Positions 24,705 to 33,442 are shown, counted from the stretch's first letter. The stretch: 64,000 nucleotides of DNA from Cyanosarcina radialis HA8281-LM2 (GCA_019359615.1 JAHHHA010000005.1:233256-297255), one strand, 5' to 3'. Numbers and translations are program-made. Notes: generated from the letters alone by a model not told the origin.

Positions 24705-27044
24705 ATGGAACCGAAGCAAGATCGCGAACTGGGGGCACTAAATGGGAATGCTAAGTTTCCCCAACCCTTGCCGCTAACATACCAGCCTGAGTTTCAGGGG
24801 GCTGACAAAGATAATTTAGATCTCCGCCAGCTAGTAACCATGGTGCGGCGGCGATGGCCGCTAATTGCTGGTATTGGTCTGGCAGTAACAGGAGCGATGC
24901 TGCTTTACACCTGGAGACAAGTGCCAATTTATCAAAGTCAATCTCAGTTATTGGTAGAACCAGTCACAGACGCTCAAGATCGCTTGCAAGAGCTTACCAG
25001 TGACGAAGAGAGTTCTGTAGATTCCAAACTCGACTACGAAACCCAAATTGAGGTGTTGCGCAGCCCCACAATTATGTCTGGGATCGTCGAGCGGGTTAAT
25101 GCTACTTGCGAGCCTATCACCTACGGCTCGGCGATGGAGAACTTGTCGATCGCTCGCCTCAAAGACACCAAAATTTTACTCCTCAGCTATACCGGCCCTC
25201 AACCCAAACAAGTCAAGTGCGTATTAGATGAAATTACTAAAGGTTATATCAAATACTCGCAGCAACAGCGGCAAATCAGCATCAACCAAGGAATTGCTTT
25301 TGTCAACGCTCAACTGCCCGAACTGCGCCAGCGGGTAGACAAGATGCAAGCTCAACTGCAAGGTTTTCGCCAGCAGCACAATCTTTTAGATCCTCAAGCC
25401 CAAGCAGATAAGCTCTCAGAATTATTTGCCGAGATCGAAAAACAGCGAGTTGACAGTCAAGTAAAGCTCGGCGAAACCCAATCGCTTTATTTAACCCTAC
25501 AAAAACAGATCGGGTTAGCTCCAGATCAGGCAGTTACTGTAGCCGCTTTAAGCGATGCTCCTCGCTATCAGAAATTGCTCGACCAGTTACAAGAGGTAGA
25601 AACTAAGATTGCCGTGGAATCGAGTCGGTTTACCCAAGATAGCCCCACGATTCAGGCATTACTAGAGCAACGTCGCAATCTCTTACCCTTATTGCGTCAA
25701 GAAGCGGCTTTGGTCTTAGGCAATAATTTAGAGCTACCTGGCGCTGTTTCTGCCTCTCCTAATGAAATTCGTACAGCTTTAACCCAACAGCTAGTAGATG
25801 CTGCTAACCAAATTCGAGTTATAGAAGTACGAGTAGCTGGCATTAGCCAAGCTCAAGCAATTTTACAGAAACAAATCGGGCAGATGCCATTGCTAGCTCG
25901 TCAGTATGCCGATCTCCAGAGAGAACTAACAGTGGCTACCGATAGCTTGAACCGCTTCTTAGGCGTTCAAGAAAGCTTGCAGATCGAGGGCGCTCAAAAC
26001 GAATTGCCATGGCAGCAGTTGGTCGCACCCCAAGAAGCTGGAGCGCCAATTTCACCAAATTGGCCGCGCAACATAATCTTAGGTATATTTGCTGGTTTAT
26101 TATTAGGGGCGGCGGTGGCCTTAATTCTAGAGAAATTGGATAACGTGTTCCACACTCTAGACGAACTTAAAGAGCAAACCAAGCTACCGTTGTTGGGGGT
26201 GATTCCTTATAACAAGCAGTTGCAAAAAGTTTATTCGCCTACAGAAATAGCTGGCTGGGTATCGGATCGAGATCGTCAGGCAAAGAGCGAAGACAAACCC
26301 GCACCCCGTTGGTATAATGCTTCGCCTTTCTTAGAAGCCTTTCGTTCTTTGCATACTAATATCGGTTTTCTCGGTTCCGATAAACGCATACGTTCCCTAG
26401 TAATTAGTTCTGCTACCCCAGGAGATGGCAAATCGACGGTTTCTAGCTATCTAGCTCAAGCGGCAGCTTCTATGGGTGAAAGTGTATTGCTAGTCGATGC
26501 CGATATGCGCCGTCCTCGAATAGACGCAGTATTGGGGTTAGAAAACGAGCTAGGACTGAGCAACGTCCTAGCTACAGATGTCAATCCCCGACAGGCAATC
26601 AAAGCAGTCCCAGGATGGGATAATCTTTCGGTCTTAACTGCCGGACATCCTCTGCCGCCAGATCCGACTCGATTGTTAGGCTCTCAAAAGATGCACGAGT
26701 TAATCGACTACTTTGAGGGCGAGTTCGATTTGGTGATTTACGATACGCCCCCGGTACTAGGATTAGCTGATGGCAGGTTAGTCTCGGCTCATACTGCTGG
26801 TCTGATTTTAGTCGTAGGAATGGCCAAAACCGATCGCGCTATAGTCAAAGAAACTTTGGATCTGTTGAAGCTTTCTTTAACTAATGTTTTAGGCGTGGTA
26901 GCTAATGGCATCAGCAGCAATATTATGGGTTCCTACGATTACTACAGCAAGTATTACAATAAGTATTACACTCACGATGGTGAAGAAGAATCCAAACTCG
27001 ATCGAGCAAAAAACACCCTCATGCGAGGTTTGGGGAAGAAATAG
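24705..27044 (+). CDS. Wzc-like polysaccharide co-polymerase / tyrosine autokinase (BY-kinase)
   Basis: A 779-residue protein. The Wzz-type chain-length domain has a first membrane segment near residues 50-70 (WPLIAGIGLAVTGAMLLYTW). A large periplasmic coiled region (about 160-440) follows, then a second membrane segment near 455-475 (IILGIFAGLLLGAAVALILE). The cytosolic BY-kinase domain has Walker A TPGDGKST, Walker A' LLVDADMRRPRID and Walker B LVIYDTPPVLGLADG. A tyrosine-rich tail (YDYYSKYYNKYYTHDGEE) is the autophosphorylation cluster. Controls chain length and export of a surface polysaccharide together with the Wza-like channel just upstream. All motifs are intact. ATG at 24705 begins the protein; upstream GGCAAAT is a weak ribosome site. 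Confidence 0.93.
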   Translation: MEPKQDRELGALNGNAKFPQPLPLTYQPEFQGADKDNLDLRQLVTMVRRRWPLIAGIGLAVTGAMLLYTWRQVPIYQSQSQLLVEPVTDAQDRLQELTSDEESSVDSKLDYETQIEVLRSPTIMSGIVERVNATCEPITYGSAMENLSIARLKDTKILLLSYTGPQPKQVKCVLDEITKGYIKYSQQQRQISINQGIAFVNAQLPELRQRVDKMQAQLQGFRQQHNLLDPQAQADKLSELFAEIEKQRVDSQVKLGETQSLYLTLQKQIGLAPDQAVTVAALSDAPRYQKLLDQLQEVETKIAVESSRFTQDSPTIQALLEQRRNLLPLLRQEAALVLGNNLELPGAVSASPNEIRTALTQQLVDAANQIRVIEVRVAGISQAQAILQKQIGQMPLLARQYADLQRELTVATDSLNRFLGVQESLQIEGAQNELPWQQLVAPQEAGAPISPNWPRNIILGIFAGLLLGAAVALILEKLDNVFHTLDELKEQTKLPLLGVIPYNKQLQKVYSPTEIAGWVSDRDRQAKSEDKPAPRWYNASPFLEAFRSLHTNIGFLGSDKRIRSLVISSATPGDGKSTVSSYLAQAAASMGESVLLVDADMRRPRIDAVLGLENELGLSNVLATDVNPRQAIKAVPGWDNLSVLTAGHPLPPDPTRLLGSQKMHELIDYFEGEFDLVIYDTPPVLGLADGRLVSAHTAGLILVVGMAKTDRAIVKETLDLLKLSLTNVLGVVANGISSNIMGSYDYYSKYYNKYYTHDGEEESKLDRAKNTLMRGLGKK

Positions 27045-27055
27045 TGAGAAATTAG

Positions 27056-27189
27056 AAATTAGAAGTTCAGAAGCTATGGAAGTGTTAAGTGTGGAGGGTT
27101 GAGTGTTGAGTTAAAAATTCTCCCCTGCTTCCCCTCTCGCCCCCTCGCCCTCTTCCCCCTCTTCGCTCTCTTCGCCCTCTCTCCTTATA
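27056..27189. repeat. STRR-like runs (GTTGAGT and CCCTCTC types)
   Basis: Contains AGTGTTAAGTGTGGAGGGTT, GAGTGTTGAGTT and then CCCTCTCGCCCCCTCGCCCT-like pyrimidine runs. It occupies nearly the whole gap between the autokinase gene and the next glycosyltransferase, leaving no clear Shine-Dalgarno site for the GTG start at 27190. Confidence 0.7.
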
Positions 27190-28368
27190 GTGCTGCGTCT
27201 TTTATTTATTACCGAAAGGTTTCCACCAGATGTGGGAGGGTTGGCTAGTAGTGCCGATCGCATTTCTAAAAGCTTCTGCCAGCTAGGGGTAGAGGTAGAC
27301 GTTCTTACTTGGAGTCGCCACCTCCAAGCTGGTGAGATGGTGCCATCTGTGGCAGATGGCGATTTGCCAAGGATATATCGAATAGGGCTATATCGGCATT
27401 GGGATTCAACTATGCCCCATACGCTCAACGTGATGGAGTGGCTTCATAAATCGCGGCGCTATGATGCGATTTGGGGGCATTATTTGTTTCCTAGCGGTTT
27501 TTTAGCTACCTGGTTTGCCAAGTTGCAGGGAATCTTCAGTACGGTTAGCGCCCGTGGGAACGATCTCGATCGCTTGATGTTTCCGCCAGGAGATTTTGCT
27601 CGCTTGCAGTGGACGTTGCAAACAGCAGATCTAGTAACGGCCGTCAGTCGCGACTTAGCTCGCAAGATCGCGTTATTGAGCCAGCGGGATGATGTTATCG
27701 TTATCAAAAATGCGGTAGACGATCGCATATTTTCCCCGCCCTCTTCCAGACGTAGCAGTGCTACGTCTCTACATTCTTCGCGATCGTCTTTAGGAATTGC
27801 CGCCGATGAAGTCGTGTTAGGCTTTTCCGGTGAGTTGCGGGAAAAAAAAGGGCAGCAGTTTCTTTTGAATGCTTTAACTACAGTGAGGGCAAAACGTCCT
27901 GCTTGTTTGTTAATTATTGGCGAGGTAAGAACGTCTCAGGAAGCAGCTTTGCAACTCTATGCTGCCCAATATCCAGAACTAGCCCAAAGGATTATTATTA
28001 CCGGCCATTTAGCCTCGCCTCTAGCTGTAGCGCAACACTTGCGATTGTGCGACGCGTATCTTCAGCCTTCTTTGTGGGAAGGATTGCCCAATGCTTTACT
28101 CGAAGCGATGGCTTGCGGTTGTTTGTGTATTGCCAGCGATGCTGGTGGCATTCCAGAAGTAATCGATCGCTCTCAAAATGGTTTTATTGTCGATCGTCCT
28201 TATCTCCATCGGTTGGGCGAGGCGGTGTTAGAGTGTTTGGATTTGCCCGTGGAGGTTCGAGAGCAAATTGGGATGGCAGCGTGCGATTGCATTCGCTCGG
28301 AGTATTCTTTAGAACGAGAGAAGTTGCATTTACAAGCATTACTAAGAATTATGAATAGTAAATTATGA
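27190..28368 (+). CDS. GT4-family glycosyltransferase with in-frame palindromic insert
   Basis: A 392-residue GT-B enzyme. N-terminal LLFITERFPPDVGGLASSAD, SARGNDLDRLMFP, VLGFSGELREKKGQQFLLNA, and donor-site AYLQPSLWEGLPNALLEAMA with GCLCIASDAGGIPEVI (E-x7-E region). Start is GTG; no ATG precedes the conserved strand. Residues about 183-202 (PPSSRRSSATSLHSSRSS) sit in the linker between the two Rossmann domains, just after VDDRIFSP. They are encoded by a palindromic interspersed repeat that also occurs in folC. The insertion keeps the frame, so the enzyme is probably active. Likely builds the exported polysaccharide. Confidence 0.9.
   Translation: MLRLLFITERFPPDVGGLASSADRISKSFCQLGVEVDVLTWSRHLQAGEMVPSVADGDLPRIYRIGLYRHWDSTMPHTLNVMEWLHKSRRYDAIWGHYLFPSGFLATWFAKLQGIFSTVSARGNDLDRLMFPPGDFARLQWTLQTADLVTAVSRDLARKIALLSQRDDVIVIKNAVDDRIFSPPSSRRSSATSLHSSRSSLGIAADEVVLGFSGELREKKGQQFLLNALTTVRAKRPACLLIIGEVRTSQEAALQLYAAQYPELAQRIIITGHLASPLAVAQHLRLCDAYLQPSLWEGLPNALLEAMACGCLCIASDAGGIPEVIDRSQNGFIVDRPYLHRLGEAVLECLDLPVEVREQIGMAACDCIRSEYSLEREKLHLQALLRIMNSKL
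27748..27776. repeat. Palindromic repeat GACGTAGCA/TGCTACGTC inside a glycosyltransferase gene
   Basis: A perfect inverted repeat with arms AGACGTAGCA and TGCTACGTCT around one G, followed by CTACATTC. In this frame it encodes RRSSATSLHS. The family also occurs at 37826-37858 (in folC, opposite strand), 52112-52141 (between hisG and MAPEG) and in looser form at 4-33. Confidence 0.85.
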
Positions 28369-28377
28369 ATGCTGAAT

Positions 28378-29583
28378 TTAGTTAATTTTTAACTCGTCAT
28401 AACTATTTACTAAAGCTTCTCCTGCTTGCTGCCAAGTGTAACGGCTGACAATTCTATCTCTGGCAGCAATGGCTAATTTATTTGCCAGTTCGGGGTCACT
28501 ATGTAGCTGGCAAAAGGCATCTTTAATCGCTTTAGCCGAACCTGGCTTGACTAGTAAAAAATGTTCTCCACTGACACCGAGTTCTCTAACGACGGGTAAA
28601 TCGCTGCTAATCACTGGCGTTCCCGATGCCATTCCTTCCAGGATTTTGAGGGGACAACAACCTTGGATGAGGTTGCGATCGTTAGCTGTTAAAGGGGCAA
28701 CGATCGCATCAGCAGCTTGAAGATATCCGACGAGTTCGATTTGAGATACTGGCGGTAACAAGGTTAAGCGATCGCCTACACCTAACTCGATCGCTAGTTG
28801 TTTTAAGCTTTGAAAATAGCGAGTATTTTGAGAATTAGTTGTGCTACCTGCTGCCCCAACTATTGTTAGTTTAGCCGGAAAATCGCGATTGACTAATGCT
28901 AATGCTTCAACTGCCAAATTAACGCCTTGCCATGCCGAGAGAGTACCAAAATATAAAATGTGAAAGGGAGAGGGAGATGGGGAGATGGGGAGATGGGGAG
29001 ATGGGGAGAAGATATTTAAGTTAACGCCGTTGGGGATAATGCGGATCTTAGTTGCAGGAACGCCTCGCTTTTGCAGAAAGTCGCGAGTGACGCAACTGGG
29101 GGTTAATATCAGATCGGATGCCTCTAAACAAATTTGTTCTTGGGCTGTTAGCTTCTGTAAGAGTTCGCGATCTTCCGCAACTTTGGGATAGCGATATTTA
29201 AGTTCGATCGAAGGCAATCCGTTGACTTCAAAAATTAGCTGGTCGCACAGTTGTTGTTTGTTAATCGCAATTGGAAAACCCTCGTAAATCGATCGAATAT
29301 GTACTACATCAAATCGCCTTTTGTCCCACCAAACGCCCAGCATGGTGCGGAAATAAAGTACGCGGTTAATTAAGGTATCGCCAATGGCAGGTAGCGTTGT
29401 TTGGATGACACCCGGCCAGATTTCTTTAGCATTTGTTCCTTTAGATGTGGGCGAAACGGTAACTAATTGAATTTCTCCAAATGCCTCAGCTAGCGATCGA
29501 GTAAAAGCCTCTATGTGAATTGCTGCTCCCTTGGGAGCGGGAACGATATCAAAAGAGATATAAACTAGTTTGGGTTGGCTCAT
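28378..29583 (-). CDS. GT4-family glycosyltransferase with in-frame GGGAGAT-repeat insert
   Basis: A 401-residue GT-B glycosyltransferase. N-terminal LVYISFDIVPAPKGAAIHIE, VVHIRSIYEGFPIAI, HILYFGTLSAWQGVNLAVEA, and donor-site KILEGMASGTPVISSDLP with VIVAP-like strands (AADAIVAPLT). Residues about 192-206 ([13 protein letters not shown]) follow GVNLNIFS and are encoded by the GGGAGATGGGGAGATGGGGA microsatellite seen elsewhere in the window. The insert is at the same interdomain linker position as the palindromic insert in the neighbouring glycosyltransferase. Convergent with that gene. Predicted role: adding a sugar during surface glycan synthesis. Confidence 0.9.
   Translation of the reverse strand: MSQPKLVYISFDIVPAPKGAAIHIEAFTRSLAEAFGEIQLVTVSPTSKGTNAKEIWPGVIQTTLPAIGDTLINRVLYFRTMLGVWWDKRRFDVVHIRSIYEGFPIAINKQQLCDQLIFEVNGLPSIELKYRYPKVAEDRELLQKLTAQEQICLEASDLILTPSCVTRDFLQKRGVPATKIRIIPNGVNLNIFSPSPHLPISPSPSPFHILYFGTLSAWQGVNLAVEALALVNRDFPAKLTIVGAAGSTTNSQNTRYFQSLKQLAIELGVGDRLTLLPPVSQIELVGYLQAADAIVAPLTANDRNLIQGCCPLKILEGMASGTPVISSDLPVVRELGVSGEHFLLVKPGSAKAIKDAFCQLHSDPELANKLAIAARDRIVSRYTWQQAGEALVNSYDELKIN
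28970..29012. repeat. GGGAGAT microsatellite inside a glycosyltransferase gene
   Basis: About five tandem copies of GGGGAGAT. Similar runs occur at 37455-37492, 44716-44748, 47196-47236, 48202-48248 and 51424-51474. In the minus frame it encodes Ser/Pro/His/Ile-rich sequence. Confidence 0.85.
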
Positions 29584-29598
29584 GGATTAATTTTGAAA

Positions 29599-29626
29599 GG
29601 ACAGCCCAGAGGGCTATCCCACAAGA
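29599..29626. repeat. REP-like palindrome downstream of the RAYT gene
   Basis: GGACAGCCCAGAGGGCTATC followed by CCACAAGA. Read on the minus strand it is CTTGTGGGATAGCCCTCTGG and GCTGTCC. It overlaps the 3' end of the RAYT gene and supplies its TAG stop (29616-29614). Same unit as in the cluster at 30170-30263. Confidence 0.8.
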
Positions 29627-30129
29627 GTTGGTGTTTGCCAAAAGAAGGGGTATTCTTCTGGGCTTTTTGATAATTTTGCTTTGACTGGATTCTGTCTGAT
29701 GTAATTCCAAAATCCTGCAAATTCTCGATCGCCTCTCACAATCCGATCGTATCGTTCTGGTTGCCAAATAGTGCCGATATGAGGCATTACTTGAGGAATC
29801 TGCTTGGCACTGTAGCTTTTGATGCTGTGGGCGATGCTACTCAAAGACCAATATTCGCGATACGTGCGATCGCACAGGCTAGCACCAACGCATTTTTGCA
29901 GGGGTTGCATTAGTAAATGTACGTGGTCTGTCATAACTACAAAATTAAAAATGTGATATCTCTGAGTATTAAAAAATAAGCAAGCATCGAATATAATTTG
30001 TCTGGCTGCTGGAGTCAGTTCTAATTTTTCCCAAGTGTTAAAAGTAATAAAATAGGTCGCACCTTCTAATTCCCAATGAGGTAGCATTCTTTGGGTTGTT
30101 TGGAATTTGCGATCGGCTTTTGATGTCAT
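29614..30129 (-). CDS. REP-associated tyrosine transposase (RAYT, TnpA-REP family)
   Basis: A 171-residue single-strand HUH-type nuclease related to IS200/IS605 TnpA. ATYFITFNTWEKLELT opens the fold, VVMTDHVHLLMQP is the HUH (H-V-H) motif, and SSIAHSIKSYSAKQI holds the candidate catalytic tyrosine. WQPERYDRIVRGDREFAGFW and YIRQNPVKAKL are the RAYT C-terminal signature. RAYTs bind and nick REP palindromes, and REP-like sequences lie on both sides (29599-29626 and 30170-30263) in the expected sense. Start ATG 30129 has AGAGGAAT just upstream. The stop codon comes from the downstream REP. Appears intact. Its flanking palindromes also form the core of the MITE-like elements near 14.3 and 17.9 kb. 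Confidence 0.88.
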   Translation of the reverse strand: MTSKADRKFQTTQRMLPHWELEGATYFITFNTWEKLELTPAARQIIFDACLFFNTQRYHIFNFVVMTDHVHLLMQPLQKCVGASLCDRTYREYWSLSSIAHSIKSYSAKQIPQVMPHIGTIWQPERYDRIVRGDREFAGFWNYIRQNPVKAKLSKSPEEYPFFWQTPTLVG

Positions 30130-30169
30130 ATTCCTCTTTAAATTTCTGTAGATATCTCTTATAGGCTCT

Positions 30170-30263
30170 CTTGTGGGATAGGCATCTTGCCTGTCCCACA
30201 AGAAAGACAGCCCAGAAGGCTATCGGAGGGCTATCCCACAAGAGCTAAAGGACAGCCCAGAGG
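30170..30263. repeat. REP-like palindrome cluster upstream of the RAYT gene
   Basis: Successive units: CTTGTGGGATAGGCATCTTG, CCTGTCCCACAAGAAAGACA, GCCCAGAAGGCTATC, GGAGGGCTATCCCACAAGAG and GGACAGCCCAGAGG. Several are internally palindromic and in inverted arrangement, as in BIME-type REP clusters. Confidence 0.8.
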
Positions 30264-30541
30264 ATATTCCTTATTTCAGAAACCTTTGTTGACTAGAGCT
30301 TGATTTAGAGTTCCCTTTTTTAGTTGTTATGCGATCGAAAAAATGCAGAAATATCTAGCTGTGTTGGGCAGTTAGATCGATCGAATATGTTTAAGTCGAT
30401 CGAACTTCTTGTAGGGTAGGCATCCTGCCTGCCCTACAAAAAAGAGGGATAGCCCAGAGGGCTATCCCACAAGAAAATGGATTCTTAGCAGAATCGAGAA
30501 GCAGAGATGTAACTTCTCGATCTGTTTTGATGTTTGACCGC
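30264..30541. repeat. Gene-free stretch downstream of pilQ with a second REP-like pair
   Basis: Bases 30408-30474 hold CTTGTAGGGTAGGCATCCTG, CCTGCCCTACAA and GGGATAGCCCAGAGGGCTAT with CCCACAAG, i.e. two adjacent REP-like palindromes. No gene seen in the rest. They may also act as transcription terminators after pilQ. Confidence 0.65.
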
Positions 30542-32404
30542 CTACTGCTTCTCTGGCGCTGGCAACCCTCGCCTTTGCAACAACCGACGTGCATCTGGAC
30601 TAGGATTATAGTTGTAGCCAAATGACGCTCGATTCGAGTCATCAAGAATCTGGGGCGTGAGCAAGATCACTACCTCTTGCCGTCCGTTAATCCGATTAGT
30701 CCTTCTAAATAAAGCTCCTAAAAGCGGAATATCGCCCAAAATTGGCACTTTAGTTACAGTCGTCCGATCGGTTTCCTGAATTACCCCTGTCAAAATCAAT
30801 GTCTGCCCGTCTCTGACGCGAATTTGTCCGGATGATAATTCTCGCTTTTGGATCAAAGTAATGCTCTGACCAGCACTTTGAACTTCATTTCCTGGAATAG
30901 AAATTGTAGGAGCGATCGCCAAAGTAATGAAACCGTTGTCATCAATTCTTGGTACCTGGATATCTAAAATTAATCCTGCCTCTTTGATGATTGGCTCCTG
31001 AAGTGGCACGACACTATCCCCAGCAACTGATACAAAGCTGGTCTTAAATCCTGCCAATACCTCCGATGTTAGGTTGACTTTAGAGCGTTCGCCCTCTTGA
31101 ATCACTAATGTCGGATCGGTGAGGATCTTGGCATTACCGCTGGTAATACTTGCTTGCAACAAACCAAGGAACCTTCTAGGGGTTTCAGTTACATCGGGAA
31201 GCCCTTGTCCGAGGCTTGCGGGAGTTCCGCTACCAAAGTTAAGCACTGCTGCTCCCCGATCGAACACGAAGAAAGAGTCTCCTATGCCAAAGGAAAAACT
31301 AGAAGATAAGTTATCAGTCTTCAACAGATTGATATCAATAATCTTGACATTTACTGCCACTTGGCGACGACGCAAATCTAACTGAGTCAATAGAGCCGTA
31401 GCAATTTCCACCCTACGAGGGTCGCCGATCAACGTGATTGAGTTCAGGCGCTCGTCTGGAGTGACTAACAGCCCTTTCAGCAATAAAGCAGCTACTGGCC
31501 CGGATTGCTGTCCTGGCACTGGTACTTCTGCCTGGGCGGCAATCCGACTGACTGAAGTAGAAGTGTTGGTAATTCTTTGCGCTCCCGGCCCTTCCCCCAC
31601 TACCGTTACCTGAGTGGTAGTAGTGATCTGTTGTTGTTCTGCTCCCTGAGAAACTAGAAAGCCAACAGCTTGTCCTATGGGGACTTGATTCATTCGCAAA
31701 GAGCGGGAAATAATGTTGCGAGCGCCTGGAGGTAACTGACTACCCACAAAAATTGTTCGTCCGACTCGATTGGCTTGCAATCCCGAAAGTTGCAAAACGT
31801 AGTTGAAGACATCTTGAACCGATTCGTCTTCGATATTTAATGAAATCGGCGGGCCTCCAGATTGGCCTCCTACTCCTGGTTGTCCTGTGTTTGGATCGGT
31901 ACCTGCGCCACCACTATAAAAAGCGATGTTGAACCCAGCAGAGCGAGCTAGTAACTCTAAAACTTCTCTAGCAGGAGCATCTTTTAACACTAGCCGAGGC
32001 ACGCGAACAGCTGTTCCCAGATCGATATATGAAGCCGAAGCATCAATATTGGATACCGAAATATCTCCCAGCGGGGGCGGTACGGCCCTCGGTAAATAGG
32101 GAGGCGCGGGCGCTGTTGGTTGCACGATCCCAGATGCCGGGGCAGGATTGCCTTGAATGTTGATTTCTTGGTTGGGAACCCCTGGAGGCAGGTTAGACGG
32201 AGTAGGATATCCTTGTTGGGTATTTGGTAATTGAGGTATTTGAGTATTCGGCGGGGCTTCAAACGTCCTGGTTTGAGCGATCCTGGTATTATTTCCCGGC
32301 TTATTCGCTGTTGTCGGCTTGGCCCATATCGGCTGAGCGGACAGAACTAATACTGCTCCTCCGATCGACATTCCAATTCTATATATTTCTTTAGTCTGAA
32401 TCAC
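30542..32404 (-). CDS. pilQ: Type IV pilus secretin PilQ
   Basis: A 620-residue outer-membrane secretin through which the type IV pilus leaves the cell. Signal peptide about 1-28 (SIGGAVLVLSAQPIWA). A long Pro/Gln/Asn-rich linker follows (about 30-120). The STN/N0 domain is near 130-225 (KDAPAREVLELLARSAGFNI, SLNIEDESVQDVFNYVLQLS), the secretin N1 region is near 230-345, and the secretin core follows, with VKIIDINLL, LTDPTLVIQEGERSKVNLT and the hallmark KVPILGDIPLLGALFRR. The N-terminal AMIN peptidoglycan-binding domains common in PilQ are not evident, and the protein is shorter than many cyanobacterial PilQ. Last gene of the pilMNO-Q run, 279 bases after pilO. Confidence 0.9.
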   Translation of the reverse strand: MIQTKEIYRIGMSIGGAVLVLSAQPIWAKPTTANKPGNNTRIAQTRTFEAPPNTQIPQLPNTQQGYPTPSNLPPGVPNQEINIQGNPAPASGIVQPTAPAPPYLPRAVPPPLGDISVSNIDASASYIDLGTAVRVPRLVLKDAPAREVLELLARSAGFNIAFYSGGAGTDPNTGQPGVGGQSGGPPISLNIEDESVQDVFNYVLQLSGLQANRVGRTIFVGSQLPPGARNIISRSLRMNQVPIGQAVGFLVSQGAEQQQITTTTQVTVVGEGPGAQRITNTSTSVSRIAAQAEVPVPGQQSGPVAALLLKGLLVTPDERLNSITLIGDPRRVEIATALLTQLDLRRRQVAVNVKIIDINLLKTDNLSSSFSFGIGDSFFVFDRGAAVLNFGSGTPASLGQGLPDVTETPRRFLGLLQASITSGNAKILTDPTLVIQEGERSKVNLTSEVLAGFKTSFVSVAGDSVVPLQEPIIKEAGLILDIQVPRIDDNGFITLAIAPTISIPGNEVQSAGQSITLIQKRELSSGQIRVRDGQTLILTGVIQETDRTTVTKVPILGDIPLLGALFRRTNRINGRQEVVILLTPQILDDSNRASFGYNYNPSPDARRLLQRRGLPAPEKQ

Positions 32405-32683
32405 GTTACACTCCTCACAAAAAAACTAGCAATTCATCGAATCTGCGAACACAGAAGCTTGTTTGTATAGTTAACTCTTTCTTCCCTTCCCCCTCTTCCC
32501 CTCTCCCTACCGTGTATACACATCTCTGGTTTTGATGCTCGACTCCCTGGTAGATCCCCCCTAGCCCCCTTAAAAAGGGGGGAAACTTCTCAAACTCCCC
32601 CTTATTAAGGGGGATTTAGGGGGATCGAGAAGTGAAGCCGCATAGCCGATAACTTAATGTATACACCGTAGCCCCCCCCTCTC
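32405..32683. repeat. pilO-pilQ spacer with GGGGGATC inverted repeat
   Basis: Bases 32553-32626 carry GATCCCCCCTAGCCCCCTTA, AAAAGGGGGG, then CTCCCCCTTATTAAGGGGGA and TTTAGGGGGATC, a strong multi-hairpin repeat. Bases 32472-32512 are a pyrimidine run (CTTTCTTCCCTTCCCCCTCT). GTGTATACA occurs at 32512-32520 and TGTATACAC at 32657-32665 as an inverted pair around the element. It may attenuate read-through from pilO to pilQ. Confidence 0.7.
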
Positions 32684-33442
32684 CTACTGAGCAGGTGGTG
32701 TCGCTGGCGGTGGTGCAGCGGTAATTTCCTCCGACGACAGTGGCATGATGGCTTTGAGCTTCAAATTAGTTGTCAGGTTTGGTTGTCCCACTACCACAAC
32801 TTTTCCTTGCGAATCCACCACAAATTTCTGCGGATTTTCCCCGCCAATTTGAGTCCGCACGTCTTGAATAACGATCATGGTTTGCATTTGCTCGATACTC
32901 CTAAGCAACGACAGGAGTTGGGGGAAAGTGCTGGTCACGGTCATGTTAATGTTGTAAGCTTTCACTTTGCCATTTACTCCCGCCCCTAAAGAACCATCAG
33001 CCACGACTGGAGCTTGCGGCAAAGGTTGCTCTGGTTGAAAGCTATCTAACTTACCTTGAATTCCGCCGACAAACCGATTAACATCTATCAGCAAAGTATT
33101 CAAGCTTCTTTCGCTAGCGAGTAGCGATTGCACGACTTTATTTTGTTGTTTGGCAGCATCGAGATTGGCGTTAGCCGCATTAATTCTGTCTTGAAAAGCT
33201 TTTTTTTGCTCGATTTGAGTTTGCAGGTCGGCAACTTTTGTTTGTAACTCTTGATTGGCTTGCCAAGTCGGCATCACCATGTTCATTAATAAATAGCCCG
33301 CGCCTGCTATCCCTAAGATTCCTAAAACCGCACCTCCAACTGTCGGAGTAAAAGTAATACCAAAAGCAGTAGGGTAATTAGGACCCTCATCAAACTCTTC
33401 TACATCGCCCGGAGTAAAATCTTCAGCAGTTGAATACGTCAT
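32684..33442 (-). CDS. pilO: Type IV pilus assembly protein PilO
   Basis: A 252-residue bitopic inner-membrane protein of the pilus alignment complex. Short cytosolic N-terminus, one membrane segment near residues 33-55 (GGAVLGILGIAGAGYLLMNM), a coiled coil (about 60-110: KVADLQTQIEQKKAFQDRIN), then a ferredoxin-like periplasmic domain (YNINMTVTSTFPQLLSLLRS). The C-terminus is proline-rich (PPPATPPAQ). Its start overlaps the pilN stop by four bases (ATGA), so the two are translationally coupled. PilO dimerises with PilN and normally contacts PilP and PilQ; no pilP is seen here. Confidence 0.9.
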   Translation of the reverse strand: MTYSTAEDFTPGDVEEFDEGPNYPTAFGITFTPTVGGAVLGILGIAGAGYLLMNMVMPTWQANQELQTKVADLQTQIEQKKAFQDRINAANANLDAAKQQNKVVQSLLASERSLNTLLIDVNRFVGGIQGKLDSFQPEQPLPQAPVVADGSLGAGVNGKVKAYNINMTVTSTFPQLLSLLRSIEQMQTMIVIQDVRTQIGGENPQKFVVDSQGKVVVVGQPNLTTNLKLKAIMPLSSEEITAAPPPATPPAQ

